The notes under the pieces were generated by a model. The model saw nothing but the letters and a program-made list of their open reading frames with translations, was not told the origin of the DNA and did no database searches. From Embleya sp049739465 (lineage in GTDB: Bacteria; Actinomycetota; Actinomycetes; Streptomycetales; Streptomycetaceae), in assembly GCF_049739465.1 (NCBI RefSeq), contig NZ_JBMHHY010000010.1, forward strand, positions 124,001 to 188,000: a stretch of 64,000 nucleotides of DNA. The letters are read 5' to 3'. Shown here piece after piece: positions 24,700 through 33,019 of this stretch. Made by a program: the position numbers and the translations under genes. Position 1 is the first letter of the stretch. Each line of letters opens with the position of its first letter.

Positions 24700-25707
24700 T
24701 CAGCATCCTCGGTGGTAGATCGCCCGCAGCCACGGTTCCCCGACGATGGGCATCCGCGCGAGCGTGTACCGGAACGCCGCCCCGGACGGCTGGAACGGGT
24801 ACCACGGGTGCGGTGGCAGCGGGTCGTCCCGCTCCACGCCTGCCGGCAGCCCGCCGACCATCGGCAGCCGGGTCCGGTGTGGCGGGAAGGCGAGCTCGGC
24901 CCAGAGCGCGGCATCCATGGGTACCGGCACCGCACCGGCGCGCGGCTGCCACATGTCTCCGGTCTGCGGATGGACCGGCACCAGCACCAGGTCGCCGGCC
25001 GGCTCGCCGAACCCGGGTCCCGCCAGGTCCAGCCGCTTCGCACCTTCCCCGGCGGGCAGCAGCGCGCCGAGTGCCCGGCCGAGGAGATCGGCGACCGGCC
25101 CGGGCGCCACCTCGACCGGCGCGCCCCCGGCGGCCACCACCACCTGGGCAAGAGCCACGCCCGCCGGGATGTCCCGGTACTCGCTCAGTCGGTGCCACAG
25201 CGCGCCGGTGGCCAGTACCTCCGCCCAGTCCATGACCGGCCGCTCCGGCGGGCCGGGCAGCCGCACTACCGCCTGCGGGACGAGCCGGACGACCTGCCAG
25301 CACCCGCAGTCGTCCATCCTCGTTCCGACCGGTAGATCGCAGCCCAGGCAGGCAAGGTTCGGCCCGTCCCTCCCGTCGATCCCCATGCAGTAGCCCCCGG
25401 CCTGCTCGAGGATCAGCCCGGTGCCACGCATGTCGCCGGGCGCGAGGAGGATCGTGTCCGACGGTCCGTCGGACAGCGCGCCGCACGGCGCGAAGCGCCC
25501 CCGGTCAGCCGCCTCGCGCGCCCCGACCTCGTCCCACTGCCGCCACGGCGGCCCGAACGGTTCGGGGTCGACGGCGTAGGACCCGGCCTCCAGCAGTGGC
25601 GGGTGCAGCGTCTCCCAGTGGGCATCGGCCAGGTGGATCGGCAACGCCACCTCCGACACCGCCGCCGTCAGGACCGTACCGCAGCTCGCGCACCCGAACA
25701 CCGCCAA
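24700..25707 (-). CDS. Hypothetical protein with CxxC knuckles
   Basis: The 335-residue protein starts at TTG 25707 (homologue-like start LAVFGCASCGTVLTAAV, with GGAGGGG upstream). It has an N-terminal CASC knuckle, YCMGIDGRDGPNLACLGCDL with a second CxxC, and DDCGCWQ, so a zinc-ribbon-type site is likely. The middle is rich in Val/Ala helices (VALAQVVVAAGGAPVEVAPG) and the C-terminus reads MPIVGEPWLRAIYHRGC. I recall proteins of this kind as common in Streptomyces, with no known function. It is divergent from the large helical-repeat gene, with 134 bp between them. Other starts (GTG 25701) are possible. Confidence 0.7.
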   Translation of the reverse strand: MAVFGCASCGTVLTAAVSEVALPIHLADAHWETLHPPLLEAGSYAVDPEPFGPPWRQWDEVGAREAADRGRFAPCGALSDGPSDTILLAPGDMRGTGLILEQAGGYCMGIDGRDGPNLACLGCDLPVGTRMDDCGCWQVVRLVPQAVVRLPGPPERPVMDWAEVLATGALWHRLSEYRDIPAGVALAQVVVAAGGAPVEVAPGPVADLLGRALGALLPAGEGAKRLDLAGPGFGEPAGDLVLVPVHPQTGDMWQPRAGAVPVPMDAALWAELAFPPHRTRLPMVGGLPAGVERDDPLPPHPWYPFQPSGAAFRYTLARMPIVGEPWLRAIYHRGC

Positions 25708-25841
25708 GCCGTCCCCTCCCCCCGTTGAAGCCCCTGTATCCCACCAAGCAGGCGGACCCGGGAGCAAGGGGTTTTCAGACGACGCAAACGCCCCACCGAT
25801 AGGCGAGCCGGCCCGACGTCCTCGTCGCAGCCCAGCGCGCG

Positions 25842-28800
25842 GTGAGCGCCGCCCGCTTGCTGCCCGTCCCCGACCGGGCGCTGTCCGATCTGCTCGACGA
25901 CGCCCCCTCGGCGCTGCGCACCTCGATCTACCGCGCGCTGCGCAAGGGTCGGCGGACCGCGTTGGCGGATGGGCTCATCGCCGAAGTGCTCGCGGTGCGC
26001 GGTCCGGTCGAGGCGGCCCGGGTGCTGCCGGCGTGCAGTCCGACCGTGGTGGTCGAGTACATCGGCGTGCTCGGACACGTCGACCACGTCTGGACCACTT
26101 TTGCCCGTCGGCATCCCGCGCTCGCGCTCGACGAGGCCGAGCGGCAGTTGGCCGGCCTGCCTGCCTCCGACCGCGACGAGTGGTGGACGAACCACGGGGT
26201 CGGCGTGGTCGCGGCCGGCGAGCGATTCCCGCATCGCGTCCTGGACCTGATCGAGCGTCACTCCCTGCGGCGCCCGCTGCCCTGGGCCTTCACCACGCAC
26301 ATCCAGCGGTTCCTGACCGCCGACCGGTCCCGGGTGCTGCGGCTGCTCGCCGCCTCCGAGCAGCGTGGCCCGACCGTGTCCAAGCTGAGCGCAGGTGTGC
26401 TGCGTCGGCTGGTCGGCGCCGGTCCCGAGTCCGCCGAACTGCTCGCACTGGGCCGCGCGGTGCGTACCGACGAGCGCACCACGGCCCGGCTGCTGAAGGC
26501 GATGGCGCCGAGCCTGCGGGTCGGGTTCTTCGACGCCGTGCATGCCGACCGGAATCGGAGTCGGGACCTGCCGACCGGCACCCTCCTGGCCGTGCTCCCG
26601 CACGCGCGCCGCCATGCCGAGGCGCGCCGGATGCTCGCCCTCCCCTCGATCGTCGACGACGAGCCGCAGCGCCTGCGCCTGCTCGCGTACCTGCCGCTCA
26701 CCGAGGCACACGACGAACTCGCCGCGACCACCCGGCTGCCGAACGCCGACGACCGGGCGACCGGCTATCGGCGGCTGATCACGTGCGCGGCGCGGACCGG
26801 CGACCCCGCGCAGTTCGGCACGGTCGTACGCACGCTGACCCGGCTGCGCAACGAGCAGGATCCGGTCCGCGGCGCGGCGTTGCTCGCGGTCGCGCAGGCG
26901 CATCCTCGACTGTTCGGCGCCGACCTGGTGGAGGTACTCACCGAACTGGTCCGGGACACCCTGGAAGCGCGAGACACGTCGCACCGGACCAGGGCCGCAC
27001 TCACCAGCCTGGCCGAACGCCTGCTGACCCACCATGTCGTGGGCGGCGCACCGGAGTTGACCGGGTGGGCGCTGGCCACCTTCGAGCAGGTGGCGGGCCG
27101 GTCGGGGGTGATCCGGCTGGCCGGCCCGGCCGACAACCTCCGCCATGGCCGCGAGCACGAGATCCTCGCGGTGCTGCTGCCGTGGATCCGCGCCGGAGTC
27201 GCGCGGGGCGACCACCGGCCGGCCTTCGCGCTCGCGACCACGCTGGACAGGCGGGCGTGGGCCCTGGACGCGTTGCAGGAGATCCTGCACCGAGCGACCC
27301 GGGACAAGGCGGATCACGTCGCGCGTACCGCGATCACGCTGTGGTTGGCCGACCCGCATCGGCGCGCCGAGCGGGCCGCCGAGTTGGTCGGGTGGGACGA
27401 GTCGACGCCGACGGTGCCGGTGGTCCTGCACGCGCTCGCCTATCGCCGCACCGACCTGCTCGACGCCTACCTCGACGGCTCCGCGCTGCGTGGCCGGTTC
27501 GGTACGGACGGGGTGCGGTGGATCCCGTACCTGCCCCTCGACGCCATGGGGCGGCTGCTGCCCAGGCAGCAGCGGGCGTACGCGGCGCGCCTGGTCGAAC
27601 TCGCCGACGACGTCCGGCAGCACGGCGACACCCGCGCGCAGGCGGTCCGCAGGCTGGCCCGGGTGCCCGGGTTCGGCCGCGTGGTGCTGCACGGGTATCT
27701 CGACTCCTCGGACGTGCCGTTGGTGGAGGCCGCGCTGAACGGTCTCACCCATACCGACGACCCCGGCGCGGCGTTGCCGATCCTGCTGGCGCACGTCGGC
27801 GACGACCGGGCTCGGGTGGCGGCCTATTCGATCTCCCGCGCCGCCCGCCACATCGCGCCGAGCGTGCTCGAACCGGCCCTGCGGCAGGTGCTGTTCGGCC
27901 CGTCGAAGGTGACCTCGCGCAAGGAGGCGGCCCGGGTGGCGCTGCGCGAGGCGCTGCCGGGCGCGGTGGCGTTGTTGGCGCAAGCGTGGTCGGCGCCGGA
28001 TCAGCATCGCGACGTGCGCGGCGCGATCGTGTCCCAGCTGTCCACGCGGCTGGATGACCAGACGTCATGGACGGTACTGCGAGCGGCGATCGACGGCCCG
28101 CGCGAGGCGGCCCGGACCATCCTGGCACTTCAACCGACCGCTCTCACACCCACCTTGCGGGCCCGGTACGCGGAGCTGGTCACCACCGCGTGCGCGAGCC
28201 CGGACACCGAGGTGCGCCGGGCCGCCTATCGCGCCTTCCCGCGCTGGGCCCGGTATTCGCCCGTCGGCATCGCGGCGATCCGGGACGCGGTCCTGGACCT
28301 CGGCAGTCAAACCGGATGGCGCGAGGCGGCCGAGGCGCTGCACACCTTCACCACGAACGGCGTGGCGCCGGACACCTACCTCGAAGTGATCGAGTCGCTG
28401 ATCGCCCTGGACGGCGCCCCGGACACACCGAACGCCGACCCGGACCGCGACCGTCCGGCCCGCCGCCGCCTGACGACCCTGCTTCGACAGGCACGCACGT
28501 GGGCGGACCGCGACCCGGCCGAATCCGCCTCGGTGTTGCGGCCGGTACGGTCCGCCCTTGCCGCCGTACCGGAGCTACGCATCGAGGCGGCCGTACTGAC
28601 CGCGTCCGGCCTCTCCCTGTCCGGCGACACGATCGAGGCCGAACTCGCGGCGCTGGTCGAGCTGTGCGCCGGCCGCGCGCTGCCCGCAATCGAGGCGGCC
28701 GGCGTACTGCGGGACCGCCTCGGCCGGGCAACCGCGACGATCGACCCCGACGCGCTGTCCACTGCCGCCCGCCTGCTCGCGGCGCAACCGGCCCCAGCGG

Positions 28801-28949
28801 CGGGCCTGTTCGGCTGCGCGTTGGTAGGCGTACTCGGTGCGCAGACCGGTTGGCCGGCCGAGTGGCGCGCACTGCTACGCGACCTGCGCGCGCACCCGGA
28901 CGCGGACGTCCGCGAGACCGCCTTGGCGGTGCGCACCACCGCGGCCTGA
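25842..28949 (+). CDS. Very large HEAT-like helical-repeat protein
   Basis: The 1035-residue protein is almost entirely amphipathic helices with repeated LLxALxxxDxxVRxAA-type units (for example RLARVPGFGRVVLHGYL, DPGAALPILLAHVGDDRARV and YSISRAARHIAPSVLEPAL), fitting HEAT/ARM solenoids that bind proteins or nucleic acid. There is no signal peptide, membrane helix or catalytic motif. The annotated GTG at 25842 has no ribosome site, and the same frame upstream (DVLVAAQRAV) still looks coding back to a TAG at 25800, so the original N-terminus may have been lost. The gene ends two bases before the convergent membrane-protein gene. Confidence 0.75.
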   Translation: MSAARLLPVPDRALSDLLDDAPSALRTSIYRALRKGRRTALADGLIAEVLAVRGPVEAARVLPACSPTVVVEYIGVLGHVDHVWTTFARRHPALALDEAERQLAGLPASDRDEWWTNHGVGVVAAGERFPHRVLDLIERHSLRRPLPWAFTTHIQRFLTADRSRVLRLLAASEQRGPTVSKLSAGVLRRLVGAGPESAELLALGRAVRTDERTTARLLKAMAPSLRVGFFDAVHADRNRSRDLPTGTLLAVLPHARRHAEARRMLALPSIVDDEPQRLRLLAYLPLTEAHDELAATTRLPNADDRATGYRRLITCAARTGDPAQFGTVVRTLTRLRNEQDPVRGAALLAVAQAHPRLFGADLVEVLTELVRDTLEARDTSHRTRAALTSLAERLLTHHVVGGAPELTGWALATFEQVAGRSGVIRLAGPADNLRHGREHEILAVLLPWIRAGVARGDHRPAFALATTLDRRAWALDALQEILHRATRDKADHVARTAITLWLADPHRRAERAAELVGWDESTPTVPVVLHALAYRRTDLLDAYLDGSALRGRFGTDGVRWIPYLPLDAMGRLLPRQQRAYAARLVELADDVRQHGDTRAQAVRRLARVPGFGRVVLHGYLDSSDVPLVEAALNGLTHTDDPGAALPILLAHVGDDRARVAAYSISRAARHIAPSVLEPALRQVLFGPSKVTSRKEAARVALREALPGAVALLAQAWSAPDQHRDVRGAIVSQLSTRLDDQTSWTVLRAAIDGPREAARTILALQPTALTPTLRARYAELVTTACASPDTEVRRAAYRAFPRWARYSPVGIAAIRDAVLDLGSQTGWREAAEALHTFTTNGVAPDTYLEVIESLIALDGAPDTPNADPDRDRPARRRLTTLLRQARTWADRDPAESASVLRPVRSALAAVPELRIEAAVLTASGLSLSGDTIEAELAALVELCAGRALPAIEAAGVLRDRLGRATATIDPDALSTAARLLAAQPAPAAGLFGCALVGVLGAQTGWPAEWRALLRDLRAHPDADVRETALAVRTTAA

Positions 28950-28951
28950 AC

Positions 28952-29728
28952 TCAGCTCTGTTCGGTGCGCAACAAACGCAGAAACGCCTTGATGCCGGAA
29001 ATCACTTCCTGATTGTCCGTCAATTGGCTGATGGTGTCCTCGAAGCGCCGACCGAGGGCGTCGATCTTGCGATCCCCCGCGTGATACTGCGCGGTTGCAC
29101 GTTCGGCGTCCTCCATGGTCGCGACCTTGAGCAGGCGGACGGTCTCGCCCAGCTCCTTGGTGCTGTTCTCCAACATTTCGAGCCTGCCCTCGAGGACGGT
29201 CACCCGGTCGATCAACGCAAGCACGTCCGCACGGGGGTGGGTCACCTCACGCAGCATGTTCCGCAGCCGCTGACCGAGGTACTCCAAGTACGCCTGACTG
29301 GGCCGAAACAGCGTGCTCAGCAGATAGAACCCGGCGAACCAGTACCCCACCACGCCGCCGGACACCCAGGTGATCACCGCGATCACCGCGGCCGAGATCA
29401 CATGCGCGCCGATCGCGCCCCACAGCAGCCGCCGGGCGATTCGCCGCGCCTCCGGCTCACTGGCCGCGGAGACCGCGAGGCCCCTTTCCCGGCTGATCTT
29501 GATCTCTTGGATCAACTGCCGGGCCCGGAAGTACAGATTCCACGGCACGGTCAGCACCATGATCAACCAGAACAGACACAGCGCACCCGCGCCGAGCGAC
29601 AACAAATCGGCCAACGACGTGTCGTTGACGAAATACAGGACGACCCCCAACGCCGCCGTCCCGACCACAAGCAGAATCCCCAAGCCCTTGGCCCCACCCA
29701 CCGGAACTCCGCTCCCCAGCACAGCCAT
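28952..29728 (-). CDS. Membrane protein with C-terminal coiled coil
   Basis: The 258-residue protein has four predicted membrane helices (about residues 12-33, 38-58, 92-112, 116-134), a basic cytoplasmic stretch between the pairs (FRARQLIQEIKISRERG), and a long heptad-bearing C-terminus (VTVLEGRLEMLENSTKELGE, FEDTISQLTDNQEV). This suggests an oligomeric cytoplasmic-face scaffold or sensor; the function is unknown. It starts at ATG 29728. The stop lies two bases from that of the convergent helical-repeat gene, so antisense interference is possible. Confidence 0.75.
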   Translation of the reverse strand: MAVLGSGVPVGGAKGLGILLVVGTAALGVVLYFVNDTSLADLLSLGAGALCLFWLIMVLTVPWNLYFRARQLIQEIKISRERGLAVSAASEPEARRIARRLLWGAIGAHVISAAVIAVITWVSGGVVGYWFAGFYLLSTLFRPSQAYLEYLGQRLRNMLREVTHPRADVLALIDRVTVLEGRLEMLENSTKELGETVRLLKVATMEDAERATAQYHAGDRKIDALGRRFEDTISQLTDNQEVISGIKAFLRLLRTEQS

Positions 29729-29784
29729 CCCGCCGCCCACTCGGACGACCTGATCGGACTGTAGGGCATGTCGGAGCACCTTCG

Positions 29785-29832
29785 GGGCCCGCGCGCGTCT
29801 GGGCCCGCGCCCGTCTGGGCCCGCGCCCGTCT
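29785..29832. repeat. Three 16-bp tandem units
   Basis: gggcccgcgc(g/c)cgtct repeats at 29785, 29801 and 29817; only the first unit differs by one base. It lies upstream of the membrane-protein start. Confidence 0.85.
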
Positions 29833-29969
29833 GGTACCGCCCCGGCGCAGCAACACCACCCGATGCCTGCGCTGGGACCGCGGCCACGACGGTGATCGCA
29901 TGCGCACGATCCGCACCGCCGGCGCGGTGGCGATCCCCGGGGCGCCCCATCGGCCGGCGGCGGGGGAGG

Positions 29970-30303
29970 TCACGGGCGGCCGGGGTGCGTCGAGGGAGAG
30001 GGCGAGGTGTCGGCTGGCGGGTGCAGGGCGGTGGCGATGTGGTGGGCGCGTTCGGTCGGGTCGAGTTCGGCGGAGTTGACGTCGAGGTCGAAGTCGTCGG
30101 GCACGCATACGTCTTGGTGGCCCCGGCTGAGTCCGCGGAAGCGTTCGGGGTGGCGGTCGGCTTCGCGTTCCTCGAGGACGGGTAGTGGGGCGTGGATGCG
30201 CACCCACAGCACGTCTTGGTCTCGGAGGTCGTGGTGCCAGGCGGGCATGATCGCGTCGTCGATCGGCATGTCGTCGACGATCCCCGTTGCCTGCCGGAAG
30301 GGC
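29970..30303 (-). pseudogene. C-terminal part of a chloramphenicol-phosphotransferase-like kinase
   Basis: The frame reads ATGIVDDMPIDDAIMPAWHH, VLWVRIHAPLPVLEEREADR and RFRGLSRGHQDV, ending with a DLDVNSAELDP segment. This is the second half of the CPT-type P-loop kinase fold (the acceptor side and the LExRExxRxxRxxGxA lid). The P-loop half should lie just upstream on the minus strand, but there the sequence becomes an 8-bp tandem array. It is thus truncated and probably inactive. Confidence 0.6.
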
Positions 30304-30320
30304 CGAAGGGGGAGCCTAGT

Positions 30321-30368
30321 TGCTCGGGTGCTCGGGTGCTCGGGTGCTCGGGTGCTCGGGTGCTCGGC
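30321..30368. repeat. Six 8-bp tandem copies
   Basis: tgctcggg is repeated five times and followed by tgctcggc, in exact 8-base steps. The array sits at the broken 5' edge of the kinase-like fragment. Eight is not a multiple of three, so copy-number change would switch reading frames. Confidence 0.9.
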
Positions 30369-30538
30369 GGAGCGACGAGCGTGATCATGGGGTGCCCTGC
30401 AACGTCCTCGTCCGCCGACGACCGTGTGGCGCGGTGAGGTGATGTCCGGCCACTCGTCCGGGTGTTGCGGGCCGTGCGCGCAGGGTAGTTCGACTGGGAC
30501 CGGCCATCCATGATCGACGACGTTGGAGGTCCATCGCC

Positions 30539-31345
30539 GTGGTTGACGAGGCTCGCACCGACATTCCGCATTCCGCGCGGATCTGGAACTACTGGATGGG
30601 TGGTACGGACAACCACGACATCGATCGTCGAGTCGGCGACGCGTCCCTGGAGATCGACCCCGACATCGCGGAGATGGCGACCGAGAGTCGCAGATTTCTG
30701 ATCCGCGCCGTCGGTCATCTGGCCGGCGAGGTCGGCATCCGGCAGTTCCTCGACATCGGCACGGGTCTGCCCACCATGCAGAACACCCACGAGGTGGCCC
30801 GGGGCATCGCCCCCGATGCCCGCGTCGTCTACGTCGACAACGACCCCCTGGTGCTGACCCACGCGCGCGCCCTGCCGGCCGGCACGGCCGGCACGACCGG
30901 CGAGGGCGTCGCCACCTACGTGGAGGCCGACTTCAACGACCCCGAGCGCATCCTCGACGAGGCCGGGAACATCCTCGACCTCACCCGGCCGGTCGGCGTG
31001 ATGTTCATGGGCGTGCTCGGACACGCCCGGACCCACGACGACGTGCTGCGCATCACGAGAACAGTGCTGGCCGCGGTGCCGCCGGGCAGTCATCTGGTCT
31101 ACTGGGACGGCACCACCGACAGCCCGCACTACGTGCGGATGTGCGAGGAGTACGCCAAGTCCGGCGGTGTGCCCTACATCCCGCGCACGCAGGACCAACT
31201 GCGCACCGTCTTCGACGGTCTCGAGCTGCTCGACCCGGGTTTCGGGAAGATCACGCACTGGCGACGACCGGATTCCGAGCCGGCCGGGGCGCGCGAGATC
31301 GCCGCCTACGGTGGGGTCGCGCGCAAACCCCGGTGCGACACGTAG
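30539..31345 (+). CDS. SAM-dependent methyltransferase, PF04672 type
   Basis: The 268-residue protein shows the hallmarks of this actinomycete family: HSARIWNYWMGGTDNHDIDR near the N-terminus, IRQFLDIGTGLPTMQNTHEV as motif I, VVYVDNDPLVLTHARAL, a DFNDP segment and MFMGVLGH. Members are numerous in streptomycetes; substrates are largely unknown. It starts at GTG 30539 with TTGGAGGT eight bases upstream. It is monocistronic. The window contains no anti-sigma or WhiJ-type partner next to it. Confidence 0.9.
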   Translation: MVDEARTDIPHSARIWNYWMGGTDNHDIDRRVGDASLEIDPDIAEMATESRRFLIRAVGHLAGEVGIRQFLDIGTGLPTMQNTHEVARGIAPDARVVYVDNDPLVLTHARALPAGTAGTTGEGVATYVEADFNDPERILDEAGNILDLTRPVGVMFMGVLGHARTHDDVLRITRTVLAAVPPGSHLVYWDGTTDSPHYVRMCEEYAKSGGVPYIPRTQDQLRTVFDGLELLDPGFGKITHWRRPDSEPAGAREIAAYGGVARKPRCDT

Positions 31346-31660
31346 GTCGCAGGTGCCGAGTGAGCCCGCCCACCCCGCCACCAACCGGCCCGAGGCCGCA
31401 GGCGGTTCACCCGAACGAGATCGATCAGGCCCGCCGCATCCACCGCACGGTCGCGGCCAGGACCGGCCCCGCCGGCCCAAGTACCCCGCCTCTGCCGGGC
31501 GGGCGTCGGCCGGCACGATGCCGAGCCCGAGTCGTGCGCCACGTCGTCGCCCTCGTCGCCCTCGACGATCTCGACGATCTCGACGCCCTCGATGCGTTCG
31601 CGCGCCACCGTCGAGTGCGCCCGGCGAAGGGTGGTGGTGCGGATGCCGGCAAGGGGTGTG
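31346..31660. other. Intergenic stretch, nothing recognised
   Basis: About 315 bases between the PF04672 methyltransferase and the broken oxidoreductase. It contains short tcgacgatc-type direct repeats near 31560-31590 but no supported gene. Confidence 0.4.
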
Positions 31661-32515
31661 TCAGGAGGCGACGCGCAGGACGAGCTTGCCGCGGGTGCGG
31701 TCGGTCTCGCCGCGGGTGTGGGCCCGGGCGACCTGCTCCAGTGCGAAGACCTCCTCGACCTCGACGGTCACCGCGCCGGCATCGATGAGTTCGGCGATCC
31801 GGGTCAGGGCCGTGCCGTCGGGTTCGACCAGGAAGGCGCTCGCGCGCATACCGCGCGAGCGAGCGGCCTCGGCCAGCTCGGCCGAGACCCCGGCGGGGAT
31901 CGCCACGAGCAGGCCACCGGGGCGCAGCACGTCGAGCGATCGGGTGCTGGTGCGGTCGTGACCGTCACCGACCAGGTCGATGACCACATCGACGTCTCGG
32001 GCCACGTCCTCGAAGCGCACGGCGGTGTAGTCGACGAGTTCGTCCGCGCCGAGTCCGGTCAGCCAGTCGTGGCGGCCACTGCTCGCGGTGCCGATGACGT
32101 GCGCGCCCAGGTGCTTGGCGAACTGGACCGCGAAGTGCCCCACCCCACCCGCGGCCGCGTGGATCAGTACCCGCTGACCGGCGCGGAGCCTCGCGGTGTC
32201 CACCAGCGCCTGCCACGCGGTCAGGGCGGCCAGGGGAACGGCGGCGGCCTGTTCGTGGGTGAGACCGGCGGGCTTGCGGGCGAACTGGCGCGCCGGTGCG
32301 GTGACGTACTCGGCGTAGCCGCCGACCGCGCGGGGGAACCACGGCATCCCGTAGACCTCGTCACCGGGCTCGAAGGTGGTCACCCCGAAACCGGTCTCCT
32401 CCACCACTCCGGAGACGTCCCAGCCCGGAATGAACGGCGGCTCGCCCAGCACCCCGGCCATACCCGTGCCGGAACGTGTCTGCCAGTCCACCGGGTTGAT
32501 CCCGGCGGCGTGCAC
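31661..32515 (-). pseudogene. 5'-truncated NADPH:quinone reductase (MDR) gene
   Basis: The frame encodes an MDR protein from VHAAGINPVDWQTRSGTG onward: IPGWDVSGVVEETG, PGDEVYGMPW, QAAAVPLAALTAWQAL, VLIHAAAGGVGHFAVQFAKH and the usual C-terminus (THTRGETDRTRGKLVL-type). About 30 N-terminal residues and the start codon are missing. At 32515 the sequence switches directly into an HxlR gene on the opposite strand. The coding body is otherwise intact, so the break may be recent. No start with a ribosome site is available in the antisense extension. Confidence 0.75.
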
Positions 32516-32818
32516 CCGCTGCTCGCCAACAAGTGGTCGGCACTGGCCATCGGCGCACTCGAACAGGGCCCGCGACGCTTCGGAGAGCTCCAACGGCGCC
32601 TCCAGGGCATCAGCCCCAAAGTCCTCACCCAGACCCTGCGCCGGCTGGAGGACTCCGCCATCCTCACCCGCACCGTCTACCCCGCCGTACCCCTGCACGT
32701 GGAGTACGCCCTCACCGAGCTGGGCCACAGCGCCGCCGTCCCCCTCGGCCTGCTGCGCACCTGGGTCGAAGAGAACCTCGACAACACCGCCACAAGCCCG
32801 TGCCGGCCCGGAACCTGA
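32515..32818 (+). pseudogene. 5'-truncated HxlR-family regulator gene
   Basis: The frame reads LLANKWSALAIGALEQGPRR, FGELQRRLQGISPKVLTQTL and YALTELGHSAAVPLGLLRTW, the HxlR winged helix minus the first 20-30 residues (normally a CPV-type cysteine region). It is fused head to head with the truncated oxidoreductase at about 32515. The two were probably a divergent regulator-enzyme pair whose shared promoter was deleted. Confidence 0.75.
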
Positions 32819-32823
32819 CGGGT

Positions 32824-32961
32824 CCGACCCGAAAGTGAACCGCTGCCGGGTTCTCGGTAGGCGGTCCTGTCGTGCAGGACGTGCCGGATCGCGATGGCGA
32901 GCTTGTGCACGGCGATGCCGAGCAGGCGTTTGGGGCCCCGGTCCCGGGCGAACGGCGCCAC
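32824..32961 (-). mobile_element. Short transposase-like fragment (IS110 type)
   Basis: The frame reads RGPKRLLGIAVHKLAIAIRH and VLHDRTAYREPG, similar in pattern to the last helix of IS110 transposases. Only about 45 codons remain. Confidence 0.35.
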
Positions 32962-32970
32962 CCATGGTCG

Positions 32971-33005
32971 GGCCCGGCCGCCACGCAGGTTGCGGAGGCC
33001 GGGCC
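32971..33005. terminator. Hairpin downstream of the nuclease-chitinase gene
   Basis: Arms ggcccggcc (32971-32979) and ggccgggcc (32997-33005) with a 17-base loop, 15 bases after the stop of the large gene on the minus strand. Confidence 0.45.
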
Positions 33006-33019
33006 GACGGAGCGGTCGG

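Larger units (their letters stand above)
29833..30538. other. Gene-poor stretch upstream of the methyltransferase
   Basis: Apart from the kinase-like fragment (29970-30303) and the 8-bp repeat array (30321-30368), both listed separately, I see no gene here. Confidence 0.4.

Noticed and set aside
25668..28007. Minus-strand open frame of 779 codons
   Set aside because: Antisense of the helical-repeat gene; Gln/Arg/Gly-rich and without any domain pattern.
30321..30368. CRISPR-like repeats
   Set aside because: The units are 8 bp, contiguous and have no spacers; no cas gene is near.
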